A stretch of DNA of 64,000 nt from Amoebidium appalachense. Its lineage: Eukaryota > Ichthyosporea. Positions 23,613 through 44,422 of the stretch are shown in pieces (the stretch's first letter is position 1; every line of letters starts with the position of its first letter). The position numbers and the translations under genes were made by a program. The stretch is taken from positions 248,001 to 312,000 of the forward strand of contig CAVNZM010000011.1 of NCBI GenBank assembly GCA_963693365.1. Reading direction: 5' to 3'. Below the pieces are notes generated by a model. That model ran no database searches and was not told the DNA's origin. It was given only the letters and a program-made list of their open reading frames with translations.

Positions 23613-23932
23613 GGTGTTGTGTTTTTTTTTTAGGGAGGGGGGGAGGGGGAGGGGGGAGGGGAGGGGAGGGGGGGGGGGGGGAGGGAGGGAAGGGAGGGGA
23701 TCTTTGTCTTTCCTTTTCTAAATTTTTATCCCACCTTCATTTTTTCTTTTGTTGATTAGTGGTGGCTGGGGGGGGGGAGGGGGGGTTCCATCCGACACCA
23801 TCGAATCCCAGGGAGCTCTGTTATATCTATTTTCTTTCCCTTTTAAACCCCTGCTCTCCATTTTCTTTCTTCTGTCTTTCAACGTTTTTACCCCCTTGCC
23901 CCCCTCTCTTCCTTCCTGCCTTCAGCTTTTTC

Positions 23933-23965
<33 letters not shown>

Positions 23966-24298
23966 CCCCTTTTCTTTTCTTCATCATCATCATCTTCTTC
24001 TTCTTCTTCTTCTTCTTCTTTTTTTTTTTTTTGGGGGGGGGGGGGGGGGGAGGGATTGCCCACCCTTTAATCCTGTGGTTGCCTCATCCCTCCCCCCCCC
24101 CCCCCCCCCCCCCCCCCCACACCCCTTCCAAACAAGTTTCATTTTTACTCCAACCCCCCCCCCCCCCCCCCCTCCCCCCTCCCCCCTCTTCCCCCCCACC
24201 TTCTCCGGCCTTTTCTTTTTTCTTTTTTCTTTTTCTTTTCGTTTCTTTTTTCTTTCTTTCTGCCCTTCTTTCTTTTTCTTTTTCCTTTTTTTTTTTTT

Positions 24299-24329
<31 letters not shown>

Positions 24330-25039
24330 TTGGGGGAGCCCGGAGGGGGGATTTCGAGAAAACACAAAGAAAGGTTGTCAAGGGATATGCCAATGGGGAA
24401 AAAAAAAAAAAAAAAAAAAAAAGAAAGAAAGAAAGAAGTGTTAAACAATGGAAAATAATGGACCGTATGGATAGAATCACATGACAAACAGTCACTCGCC
24501 AGACCCCTCGGTGGACGTCCAAATCCAACAGTGGCATCTACAGGACGTTTAAGGAGACACCATACACTGCACCGCACACCTGCATGTCTGCTTTGGCAGG
24601 TGTGTGCGATGCTGGCAGGCCAAAGGACGGGCACCCACAGAGTAGGGCGGAGAGGAGAACAAACAAAAGGACCTGACGGACATGTGCAGCCATGACGTGG
24701 TGGTGTGGTGAATATGCGAAGTTGACTGGCAGTGTGGACGTGCCGACGCGAGAAAGTTTAAAGTGTACATGTGTTGCTGTTTTGGTAGCAACTCACATGG
24801 ATAGATAAACAACAGAACATGAGGGCAGGGTGGCCTTGAAGCCCAGCCACCTGTCACCGCCGGCAGTTACATGGCATGGCGCATGTCACCAGCATTAAAC
24901 GGAATCATTGATACTGGTCAAACAGGGGCCATTTTTTAGGTGTTTCAGATATCAACATGAAGTTGTTCGAGCTCTTGAGGCAGAGGTGATATTACGTTAG
25001 GGTGTTAGGGTTCTCCCTCCACAGTCTTCCAAACCAACA

Positions 25040-25040
<1 letters not shown>

Positions 25041-25079
<39 letters not shown>
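25041..25079 (+). repeat. C39 homopolymer
   Basis: An uninterrupted run of C in the intergenic region, one of the longest homopolymers in the window. Confidence 0.9.
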
Positions 25080-25081
<2 letters not shown>

Positions 25082-25286
25082 CCGATGGGGGAAGCCCATC
25101 CCATGCTTTGACCATCCCATTATAATTAGGATCTACAATGGAATGTAAACAAAAGGCAGTTCACCAATAGCAGCTTGTAAAAGTCTACGATCTTTTCATT
25201 TTGCGTAAATCTTTGGCCCCTTCCACCTGTTTGATTTCGCACCGGACGAGACTTGGCTTACAAAAACAAACAGGAGCAGCCTGCCA

Positions 25287-25330
25287 GGATGAGGACGAGT
25301 GTCGAGTGTGTGGGCCTGTCATTCACCGTC
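25287..25330 (+). other. Short RINGv-like motif, candidate exon fragment
   Basis: After a CCAG acceptor-like site the frame reads D-E-D-E-C-R-V-C-G. This resembles the first Cys pair of RING-CH (MARCH/Doa10) zinc fingers (E-x-C-R-V-C). The rest of the finger (C, H, C and C-x-x-C) is not found nearby, so this is only a hint. Confidence 0.15.
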
Positions 25331-25471
25331 ACTTGAAACTGTTAACGTTGGCTTGTACGTGGGCAAGCCGCTCACGGTGGCACACACACATACACAACAC
25401 ACGCACGCAAACCTTCGGCCTTTTGCCGAGCACACACACACACACACTAGCCAACCATATCGTCCTGGCCA

Positions 25472-25511
<40 letters not shown>

Positions 25512-26257
25512 AGCTGAGGCCTTTAGCCGAGGACACGTGCTTACACACACCTAGTAGGTAGCTTCTAGATGCATTTTACCCAGCCCGAGGACAACAGTGC
25601 ACCCACACACCATGCGCGGGACAGCAGTGTGGTCGACCTGAAGGTACACACGTGCAGCTGAAGGTGGGTGCTGCACGTGCTTGCTGTGTGCAGGCCTGCG
25701 TGCCTGTGGACCTCTATGTGTGTGTGTGCCTGTGCGTGCGTGTGAGCCTTTTTGCACGCATATATGTGCTTGTATGTGCTGCGTGCATGTAGGCCTGTGT
25801 GTGGGCCTACATCTGTGTAAACCTGTTTGCACGTGCAGGCTCTTGATGTGTGCATGTTCATGGGTGTGTTTCTCTGTGGCGGTGCGGATGTGTGTGCTTA
25901 CCTGTGTGTGTGTGTGTGTGTGCATGTGCGAGCAAATCCTATTCTGTGTGTGTGGACGCATGTGCGTGCTTCTGTGTAATGGCCCCGCAATCCTCCCCCC
26001 CCCCCCCCCCCCCCCCCAAACACACACACACACACACATCTGGCAAAACTGTTTGCTACTCCCTCCTCTGCCCCTCCCCCTCTCCCCCCAAGGCGGATTT
26101 CAGAGGAAGGTCTGGTTGCTTCATTTGCATCCCCCAGCATAAACACTGCCGCCTTCTGTTTCCCCTGCACATCGCTACCCACATTCTGTGCTTTCGTTAC
26201 ACATCCATATTCCCCCTCCACCCCCCTCTCCTCCCCCTTCTTCCCCTTACCTCCCCC

Positions 26258-26288
<31 letters not shown>

Positions 26289-26859
26289 CTCCGTCATGTG
26301 TGCACTTCTTCCTGGAAACAATCTAACCCCCCCACCCCCCCATCCCCCCCTTTGCCCACCACAACCACAGCCACGCTCATCCTCCCCTATAGCTGCACGA
26401 TTGAATGGCACGACGCTAAAGAAGACGAACTCACCGGTTCACCCGCACAAAACTGCACACTGATAACGCACAGGCACAAAAGACACTCGCCGAGATCTGC
26501 AGGCACGTACCTGTACATACGCACACACGTGCGCGCGCACACACATAAGGGAAAAAAATAAACAACCTTAAAGACACAGGGAGACCTTCTCCCTCTCTAA
26601 ATACACCCCTACTTACACATAGCCACCAGACTCACATCATTACCCGCTCCCCATTCTCGCACCCTCCCCCCCCCCTCCCCCCCTCCCCCCCCCCCCCCCC
26701 TCCCCCCCCTCCCACTCACCCATGCACCCCACCCACCAACCCACCTACTCAGCCCCTGCCACTCATCTCCCGCCTTCCCCCCCTCCCCCCCCCCCCCCCT
26801 GCCCCACACATACACCCACTCACCCACCCAACCCCACACCACCCACAAACAGTACCATC

Positions 26860-33717
<6,858 letters not shown>

Positions 33718-33788
<71 letters not shown>
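33718..33788 (+). repeat. (AC)n microsatellite directly after the PPR stop codon
   Basis: About 35 AC units begin within two bases of the TAG at 33714-33716, so they would form the start of the 3' UTR. Confidence 0.9.
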
Positions 33789-33790
<2 letters not shown>

Positions 33791-35114
33791 ACACACATCA
33801 TAGAAATGGCTATGCTTTCAAGTTCCCAAGTTGTTTTGCGAATGTTTTGTACTTTTGACACTGTACATAGACTTGTCCGGTTTTAGTGAATGTTTTTCTA
33901 GAATAGAGTATTAATATGTAATTATGGTCTGTAGTGTGCTGTTTCCTCTCTCTTGTGTAATCAAAGCAAGGCTTTTCTTCAAAATTGTAGATGAGCCTGC
34001 GTGCTCCTGACTCAATCATCGAGGTATGCAACGTCTGTTACATAGTATTCCCCCCCCCCCCCCCCCTCCCCCTCCCTCCCGGTAAGTTCACCGAAAACGT
34101 CATGCACATGCATGAAAACTATCATTGAGCCTGCACGTTGATGTTGACTCCATAACCATCCAGTGACAGATCTGAAAGGCTGCTCTGGGGGCCCTCGTTC
34201 TGGCAGTGCGAACATAGCATCGCTGGCCCGGCACGATGCATGCATGCGTACGCCTGGTTCATCCGGAGTTCCGGCAAGCACGCCACTTGTGGCTATGTGC
34301 ACATATGGTGCTGGCCATGCACGTAAGTTAGGACTCGTTAGGGATGTGTGTGTGTTCCCCTGCAACACCACCAAGTCTAGGCCTCTCGATCCCCGGCCGC
34401 AGCGCCGAACTCGACCGGTACATGGAGCACGCCACTCCACCACTGTTTGATGTAGAACGCTGCGCTCTAGGATCAGACCACCTCCCACCCAACCAGGCGG
34501 GCATTGTTTTTGTCTGTGTGGCGTGCCTGTCACCTACTGAGGTGACTCGTGTTTTTCCTTACACACACAGCGAACACTGGACTCTCGGGACCGTAGAGCC
34601 GCCGCGAGAGAAAGCATGCACGCGGTCGCGAGAAGTGTAAGGAAAAATAGAGTGTGAGTTTGGGTGTGAGGCGAACGGCAAGTTCAAAGCAGCCCAGGCA
34701 CCGTCAGTACGTGCCAGGTGGCGTGCGGCCGCGGAGCTATGGCGGAGGCGGACACGGGCCAGCGTGTAGGGCTGCGGCGCTACTTTTCCCTGCCCGGCCA
34801 CACAGGTGCATGCTGGCTGCAGCACACACACAGCACAGGCACGCACTGCGACAGGCCTCACACAGGCACACACACGGCCTGCACACGTGCACAGAAAGGA
34901 GACGTCAGCAGGTCCTTAGGACGAGTGCACACCCCTGCAGCCGCGCACACTTATAAAGTACAGTTTGCAGTTCAAAGATGCACTATGACTTACGCTGCAA
35001 ACACACACACAGACACACAGACACACCCAAACATAAGCCCAAGTTACCTGCACATAGGCCAAAGTTAGAATGATCACTCATGTTAATATACACACGTACG
35101 CAAGCACGCACACG

Positions 35115-35183
<69 letters not shown>

Positions 35184-35481
35184 ACACATACACACACACA
35201 CACACATCCAGCCCAGCGCCGGTTGGAAAACGCGTGTGCTCCCCTACTTCCTCGTACACGAGCACTCACCCGCGCACACGCGCACACACCGGCACCACAC
35301 AAGCAAACACGGACACACACACACACATCCCTGGGTGCACCTGCATCCGGTGGCACACAAATACATGCCTCAGAACAGCACCACGCACATGCACACACAC
35401 GTACTTATGCACACACAGGCACAGACACACACACACACGCATGCACATGCGCTTGCACAGAAACACACACAAACACACACA

Positions 35482-35520
<39 letters not shown>

Positions 35521-35541
35521 TCTAACAAACACGCACGGCAG
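33789..35541. other. Intergenic region
   Basis: AT-rich flank (33800-34030), a C run at 34051-34067, then mixed-composition sequence (34150-34950) with short frames but no recognisable protein. Next is (CA)n at 35117-35206 and imperfect CA repeats to 35520. No gene is supported. Confidence 0.55.
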
Positions 35542-36840
<1,299 letters not shown>

Positions 36841-37126
36841 TTGTGGGGGGGAGGAAAGAAGGGGGGAAGGGAGCGGGCGGCGGGGGGAGGGGGGGGGGGG
36901 GGAGAATGATGATACGTATTGTCAGCAGAATATGGTGTGCACATGTGGGGAGTGGTTGATGAGGGTCGACAGGTTGGGGGGAGGGGGGGAGGGGGGGGGG
37001 GGGGGGGTCTTTGGAAACAAAGAGGAAGAATGAAATGTAGATGTTAATATGCAACACAGTTATCATCAAAACCATTTGAGTGATTGGAATGTGCAAGTGT
37101 TGGGCCGAGCCACAGAGAAGATGGTG

Positions 37127-37311
37127 TGTGTGCGCGTGGCTGCACGCTGAATTTAGCACTGGGTGTGTGCGCGTGGCTGCACGCTAAATTTAGCACTGGG
37201 TGTGTGCACCTGGCTGCATGCTGAATTTAGCACTGGGTGTGTGCGCGTGGCTGCACGCTAAATTTAGCACTGGGTGTGTGCACCTGGCTGCATGCTGAAT
37301 TTAGCACTGGG
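37127..37311 (+). repeat. 37-bp minisatellite, five copies
   Basis: Five head-to-tail copies of a 37-bp unit: 37127-37163, 37164-37200, 37201-37237, 37238-37274 and 37275-37311. The last four alternate between two variants (GCGCGTGGCTGCACG and GCACCTGGCTGCATG), so the recent unit of duplication is 74 bp. The array ends at an AG acceptor-like site (GTGTGTGCAG, 37311-37320). Confidence 0.95.
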
Positions 37312-37320
37312 TGTGTGCAG

Positions 37321-38082
37321 TGGCGGATGCACAGATGGGGCCAGAGGGTGGGCCAGCAGCAGGGGTGGTGGCTGCAGATGAGTGGGCGGGTGGACTGGCC
37401 TGAGGTATGTCGTGTGTGGGTGTGGGGGGGGGGGGTGCATCCATGTGTACGTGCAAGGGTTATGTGTGAGGGCAGGCAGGCAGATGGGGGTGCATCGGTG
37501 TCTGTGCTGGTTGTGTGTGTGTGGAGGGATGCTTTTGGGCATTGTGGATATGCCTGTCTGGGCGTCATAGTGTAAGGGCCACCAAGCAGGTGGGGGATTG
37601 GCAGGCGCAAAGGAGGAGAGAGAGGGGGGAGGGGGGGGGAGGGGGGCTGTTTACGAAGATAATTTGGACGAATTTAGGTTGTGTTGTGGATTTGGATATG
37701 GGGATTTGCCAAGGGGAGTGGGTGTGTTATGTGTGCGTGTGTGTGTTTGTGTTTTGGGGGGGGGGGGGGGGGGGGGGGGAAGGGGGAGGAAGGGGGGGAG
37801 GGGGGAGAAAAGCAGCTGGTTTGGCGCATGAGTGTAGGATGTGGGGAGCCTGGTGTGACGTCACGTGGGTGCATAGAAACAGAGGGAGGTGGTGTAGTAG
37901 TAGTTGGACTGCCCCCCCCCCCCCCCCCCCCCCCCCTCCCCCCCCCCCTCTCGTTTACCCCCCGATCTAGCAAACGGCAGTGTTCTCCAAAACCCCCTGA
38001 CTTGCACGTACACACATGGTACACCACCTTATTGACTGGGAGGCCTCATACCGTCTCTTGCTTCATTCGCCCACACCTTCAT

Positions 38083-38120
<38 letters not shown>

Positions 38121-38701
38121 CTCCTCCCCCTCCCTCCCACCCTCACCACCTCCCCGTGCGCGTGCGCTGGCACACACAGACCCACACACTTGTGAATGCA
38201 TGCATGAACACACACACACACACACACAGACACACGAGCACAAACCAGCCACACAAATATGAACAAACACTCTACCTCCAGCACACTCCTATTGTCCTTG
38301 GTCAATCTCTCCCCTACCTCTCCACCCCATACCCACATACAACGAACTCCATATTCACTCCCTTTTTGCCTGTCTCCTTCTTACAACACCCATCCCCGAT
38401 TCGTCTCTTCTCCTAATCCCCCTCCCCCCCCCTCCCCTCCAAGGTCACCCAGGGTGGGGCTGTGGATGTGCACGAGTTTCTATCTGGACGGGTGGCCGGC
38501 AGCAGGCTGTTTGCCGAGACGGTGGTGGCTGTGGAGAGAGATGGGCCAAGGGGGTGTGGGGGCATGGCTATAAATAGCATCGTGGGCGACCAGAGGGCCA
38601 AGGGTTTAAATGGTTGGCAATGCCCCCCCCCCCCCCCCCCCCCGTCCCCCCTCTTCTCTAGGCCCTATCCAAAACAAAACCACGCACAAACACACACAGC
38701 C

Positions 38702-38737
<36 letters not shown>

Positions 38738-39519
38738 CTCCCCCCACACACACACCCACGTACACGTTCGTGTGCACGCACGCAACTACACTCAAGCTAG
38801 CGCACGAGCATGCGCATACACATCACCGCCCGACGTTGCTTACAACCAACATACACTGGTTTTTTGGTTTGCAAGGACATAGTAAGTGGATGCTGGTTGC
38901 ACTTTTGGTGAGTCTGAGGGGTAGGGAAGGAACGATGGGCCGGTGGTATTGTGGATCATTGTGAGGAGGGGGAGAAGTGGGGCACATGTGAGGCACATGT
39001 TGGGGGTGTAGTCGTTTTTCTGTTGCACACTTGTGGATGGTGGGGATGGTGTTGTGTTTGCTGGGGTGTGTGCATTTTGAAATAGGTTAAAGAGTGGGGT
39101 TTGCTCGTCTCTGGGTGGATGGATGTGGTGCACGTGCTTGTGTTGGTTCGTGCATAAGCACGGTTACGTGAAGTTGTTAGACTTTGGAATGGGAAGATGG
39201 GAAACGATGATTGATGGGGTTGAAGGGAGTGGGCGCAGGGGAGAAAAGGTTGGGGCTGGGTGGATTGGGGTGGAAGGTTACAGGGGGGAGGGGGGGGGGG
39301 ATTGATGGCTTCTTGGGAGTTGGTATATAGCTCCATTCCAACCAATCACTGTGAGTGCACATGGATTCCAACCAATTATTGCAGGGGGTGTTGTGAGTGT
39401 GGCCAGCACCTGGGCTGCCCGGCACATAGGCCCACTACTTGTGGGGTGGGAGGCCCATGCCGTCATGACCCCGCAGAGGGGCACTGAAGAGCTCACAATA
39501 GACAGGGTTGTATGTGCTA

Positions 39520-39555
<36 letters not shown>

Positions 39556-40095
39556 CCAGCACACACACACACACACACACACTTACTCACTCACACAAAC
39601 ACTCTCTCATAATCACACACATATATCTTCTCCTTTGCACCTCTGGGTTGATGCTCGGGTTTTCGGTGGGAGAAGAGCACACAAGCCCCTAGGTGCTCAA
39701 ACTAAACACACATCTATCATTGTACCCTCTCTGCTGGGTTTGATGCACTCGAGGATTTCATATTTCCATCCTTTTGTTTGAGATAGCCAGTCGATGGTGC
39801 TATTTGAGATCTTTGACCTTGTGATTAGATCGAGGCAATCGCGTCATTCTGACTGCAAAAGCAACCTCAATTGAGTACAGTAGTTGATGCTAGTGAGGGC
39901 ATCTGACAATCTGATTAGCGAAAAGCCTCGTGTCGCAAACAGGTACAGTCGATGTGAAAATCTCGTTAGCATCAACTTCTGTTCGCGGTTACGGTGGTGG
40001 GCAGATCCAGTTTGTTCGGGCAATTCTTTTGTTGGGCACGGCAATGGGAATGGGAAGTGTCTTTTTTTTTTTTTTTTTTGTTGTTGTTGTTGTTG

Positions 40096-40132
<37 letters not shown>

Positions 40133-40667
40133 GGGGGGGGGGGGGGGGGGCATATGTAAGCCGTCCGCGCGGGGGGGGGGGGGGGGGGGGGGGGAGTGGT
40201 TTTTGTAAAAATGTGATGGCGTGTGGGCCCTGTGTGGCAGTGTGCATGGCGCCAATCAGACCCCATGCAGGTGCACTGTGTGGGTGTGGCAGCCAGGCAG
40301 AGGGGGTGGATACGGGCAAGCAGTGAGCGCACATGGGTGGGTGCCGTGGAGGGCAATGAATGGCTGGTCTATGTGGCGGGGGCAAATGATTGGTCGAGGA
40401 CGGCAAAGGGGCCGCAGCTGATTGGTGCAGCCATTAGGCACCCCAAGCAGGTGGCGGGGCTGAGAGAGTGGCACGTGCAGGTGAGCATGCCCTGCTCTCG
40501 TGGGGGCTGCTAAGAAATCAACTGGCTGTACACACACGAAAAGGGGTGGTGTGGATGTGTGCATGCTGTTGTGGCCACACGATGGGGACGAGGGGATGCC
40601 ACGTATTAGCGAACAGCGTCTTTGTTCTGTTTGGTCTCATCTCCCCCTCTCCCTCAATACGTGCAGG

Positions 40668-40746
<79 letters not shown>

Positions 40747-40844
40747 CAGAGACACACATTCACACACACACGCACACACACACACACACGCACACACACA
40801 CACAAACACACAAGCACGCATGTGCACGTACACACACGCACACA

Positions 40845-40896
<52 letters not shown>

Positions 40897-40987
40897 AACA
40901 CACACACACACACACACACATTCACACACACACGCACACACGCACACACACAAACACACAAGCACACATGTGCACGTGCACACACAA

Positions 40988-41045
<58 letters not shown>

Positions 41046-41148
41046 CAGGGACACACATTCACACACACGCACACACACACACACACACGCACACACACAC
41101 GCACACACGCACACACACACACACACAAACACACAAGCACACACACAC

Positions 41149-41202
<54 letters not shown>

Positions 41203-41349
41203 GCCCCAAGCACAGGGTGGGCCGGCCTCTCTGTAGCCTACCGGCATGTGCGTGGGACCGAGTGGTGTGACGTCACAGCTACGGCAGCCTGGTGCCCCCG
41301 AGCAGAGGGGGTGGTGGTGGCAATAGGTGTGGAGGCATACGTGGCATAG
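37321..41349 (+). CDS. Unrecognised multi-exon protein, 3' six exons (271 codons)
   Basis: Proposed exons: 37321-37404 (donor GAG|GTATGT), 37816-37893, 38444-38612, 39385-39509 (donor GTATGT), 40271-40480 (acceptor ATGCAG, donor GTGAGC) and 41200-41349 (acceptor at the end of a (CA)n array, stop TAG). All junction phases agree and the total is 816 nt. The last four exons are the best supported. Motifs include G-R-V-D-W-P-E, A-V-D-V-H-E-F-L-S-G-R, R-G-C-G-G-M-A-I-N-S-I and A-A-R-H-I-G-P-L-L-V-G-W-E. Also seen are A-N-D-W-S-R-T-A-K-G-P-Q-L-I-G-A-A and, at the end, G-V-V-V-A-I-G-V-E-A-Y-V-A. I do not recognise the family. It looks like a soluble alpha/beta or beta-rich protein without membrane segments. 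The 5' end is uncertain. Confidence 0.55.
39123..39305 (+). other. Kinase-DFG-like stretch, not assigned
   Basis: One + frame in the intron between proposed exons 38444-38612 and 39385-39509 reads H-G-Y-V-K-L-L-D-F-G-M-G-R. This resembles the V-K-L-x-D-F-G magnesium-binding loop of protein kinases. No catalytic HRD loop or APE motif is seen around it. Probably chance or a pseudogene scrap. Confidence 0.12.
40671..41198 (+). repeat. CA array with higher-order structure, ending at a splice acceptor
   Basis: About 530 bp of (CA)n. A block containing ACACATTCACACAC...GCACAC...AAACACACAAGCAC...TGTGCACGT recurs at about 40744, 40918 and 41042, so the array grew by duplication of larger blocks. The array runs directly into the acceptor CACAG at 41195-41199. 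Confidence 0.9.
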
Positions 41350-42252
41350 CGCGTGCACATGACCACGTGCACACCACCACGTGCACACATGAAGAAGCGT
41401 GCCAGCACGACGCACACACCCACCATGTACGTAGGCACACGCCGGCACATATAGTGCATAGGCACACGTGCACAGACACATCTACAGCGCATGCACGTGC
41501 ACAACTTGTGGAAATGCACAGCGCCACACACCTTCCGTGCAGCTTCGTGCCCTGCATGTGTGTGTGTATGTTTGTGGTGTTGAATGAATAGGCCGGTGAG
41601 CTTGGACATCTGTGCATGTGAGTGCTTGGAATGAATGTATGGATGTGTGTGTGTGCGTTGGGATCAATTCTGGATCTGCAACCCCATGCACCATTATGGG
41701 TGATCGCTGCTGCGAAGCAAATGGGGTAATACCCAACAGGATATGGCCAACCAAGTGGAACACAGTGTTCTACCATGCACATGGCATGGCCATTCGGTCA
41801 TGCACTTGCACTTTTACACCCTCTGTGGCCTCAAGTATGTAAGTTCTGTAATTATAATGAAGCCAAGGAAAAGGGTTTACTAATAGGGTTGCCCTAATTT
41901 GATTATTTAGAGGGTCAAAAGGCGACCGTGTGTGTCCTGCACACCACCGCCACCAGTCGAATGATTCAACAATAAAACGTTGCCATGAAGTGTTCACCTG
42001 TAACATGTGTTTGATTGGCTGTGGAACTGCGTGACGTGGGGCCCATCTCCGCACATCATATCCGATTCAATAGCCCCCCCCCCCCCCCCCCTCCCCCCCC
42101 CCCCCCAAAAAAAAAAACAACAAAAAAAAAAAAACATCGACACACACCCCACACACCCCCACAGCCCCACATATTCAAGCAGGGTAGGCATATCTTCCTG
42201 CCTGCGTAAGGAACTTCACATCCACATGCATCTGCAGAGGTGAAGTGCCATG

Positions 42253-42287
<35 letters not shown>

Positions 42288-42850
42288 CTGTTTGCGTATT
42301 TAGAGGCATGCGCACTTACATACATGCATGTGTGTAAGTGTGGCTGGGGCATTGCCCGTGTGAACCAATCACATGGCACCAAAAAGACCCACCGCACAGC
42401 CTGGTACATGTTTATGGCGCTTGAGTTCATGTGCCGGTGACCAGCACACGGCCGACCTATTTATAGACGTATAATTGCACCCTATCTGCTGTACCTTTAA
42501 GCCACCATGATGGTGGTGCTGGCTGAGGCATGGGTATGTACATGTAGGCCATAACCCCCCAAGTTAAAAAGGTAAGAAAGAAAGGCAAAAGCGGGAAAAA
42601 AAGAAGAAAAAAAGAAGGAAAAGAAAAAGAAGACAGCTCACCGACTGAGGCTCCCTCCCCTCTAGGCTCCCCTTTCAGATTGTCGCTTCATGGTGGCTGT
42701 GATTGGCTTTCGGTCATGCTCGGTATTTGTAATTGGCTCCCGGTCATGCTCGGTATTTGTGGTTGGCTGCAGGTCATGATGGCCGCTGAGACAGGCCAAT
42801 CTTGTCCCTCAGCATTTGCTGTGTGTGTGTGTGTGTGTACATGTGTGTGT

Positions 42851-42896
<46 letters not shown>

Positions 42897-43600
42897 TAGC
42901 TGTCAGATAACGTGCACTATGAAAAGATGAATGTCAGCATGTGGGCAGGTGGGATGGCGATTGCATGTAGAAGGGAAGGGGTGCATTTTGTGTTGAAATG
43001 ATGTCTAGGGAGGGTGTGCTAGAGTGCAGATGGGGTGGAGGGGAATAGCGGGTGGTGGCACCAAGTAGTAATTCCCTCCCTTCTTTCCTACCAAAAAACC
43101 CCCCTCCCCCCTCCCCCCCCTTCTCTCCTTTCCTTTTCTTCCCTTTTTTTTGGGGGGGTTCTTTTCTTCTTTTTTTTTTGGGATGTGGAAACAAAGGAAA
43201 GCGGTAATGTGGCTGCCCACATGCTTGTGTAAGTGGTAGTAAGGCACGTGTGCGAGTCCCTCCACTCTCCCCTCTCTGTCCCTCCATCCCCCCCGTCCCC
43301 TTCCCCCGGGCACACCCCCTTTCTATCTCTGCTGTGTTTTCTTTCTTTCCTTCCTTTCTTCTTTCTTTCTTTCTTTCCTTCTTCTTTTTTTTTTTTTGGG
43401 GGGGGGGGGGGGGAGGGGGGGGGGGGGGGTAAGGTGTGTGTAAGAGAATAGGTGAATAGGTTGGTGTTTATATGCGTGTGAGTGTTGTTCTCTGAGTGGG
43501 CGTGGCTGTAAGTGTGTTTATATGCCTTCAAATGCTTTTGCCTTCGAACACAAAGGAAGGGAAAAGTGCTCTGGTAGCTGCTCCCAGGTAAAGAGTAAGT

Positions 43601-43640
<40 letters not shown>

Positions 43641-43868
43641 GCACGGGGGGGAAGGGGGGGGGGGGGGGGGGGGGGGGAGGGGGGGGATACACACCCTGTG
43701 TGCATGAAGCCCGTGACCAATTCGTTTGGTGTCGTTGTCCGGAGTATTAGGAATTAGATATCAACAGAGCGAGTGCATGTGCGTGCCAGGGCATGGTATG
43801 GTGACGATGTGAAGGGAGGTCAGGAGAGGTTGAGAGGTGATTGTAGCACCTATAGAAGGTATGTGTTC

Positions 43869-43908
<40 letters not shown>

Positions 43909-44096
43909 CCTATGTGTGTGTGCCTATGTGTGTGTTTATGTGCACGTTGTCGCACACAGTACGTGGGTGTTGGTACTTGCACTCAATACTCCAACTAAAC
44001 AAGAGACAGGTAAACCGGGTGCAAGTTCGATTTTTCTTCCTTGTTTTAATTTTTTTTTCTGTGTGTATGTGTGTATGTCTGTGTTGTGTGTGTGTG

Positions 44097-44144
<48 letters not shown>

Positions 44145-44391
44145 AGGTCAACAGAGGAAGGCAGGCAGGCACATTTAACAAAACCGGAAGAGGTGAGCCA
44201 TTATTCAAAAAGGGAGAGAGGAGAGAAGACCGAGAGAGTGAGGGCATGGTGGTGTTGGTTTGTGTGCGTGCTGGCGGCTGTTGGAGAGCGGGGGGTGGGA
44301 AGAAGGGGTCCGGGGGGAGGGGGGGGGGGGGGAAGAGCGGACGTGCCTGTGTGTGCCACGTAATTGTGTGCATTGTATGTGTTGTGTGTCT

Positions 44392-44422
<31 letters not shown>

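Larger units (their letters stand above)
21647..26859. other. Intergenic region, mostly low complexity
   Basis: Between the adhesin stop and the PPR start. It holds AT-rich 3' flank (21650-21990), a strong hairpin at 22321-22390, long G runs (22800-22849, 23628-23699) and homopyrimidine tracts (23930-24300). There are T-run/G-run junctions near 24018-24050 and 24282-24330, an A run at 24400-24422, a 39-base C run at 25041-25079 and CA/TG arrays at 25380-25510. Two GC-rich islands that could be isolated exons are listed separately. No complete gene is supported. Confidence 0.6.

Noticed and set aside
23749-24634. Pro/Phe/Lys-rich frames on both strands
   Set aside because: They come from homopyrimidine and homopolymer tracts, with no domain or splice context.
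34340-34640. tRNA or rRNA-like fragments
   Set aside because: No cloverleaf with paired arms or conserved A/B boxes could be drawn.
39123-39305. Protein-kinase exon based on V-K-L-L-D-F-G
   Set aside because: No HRD loop, no APE motif and no splice-consistent neighbours; chance resemblance is likely.
42458-42533. TATTTATAG box followed by a Kozak-like ATG and a nine-codon exon with a GTATGT donor
   Set aside because: No following exon in phase was found; kept only as a note.
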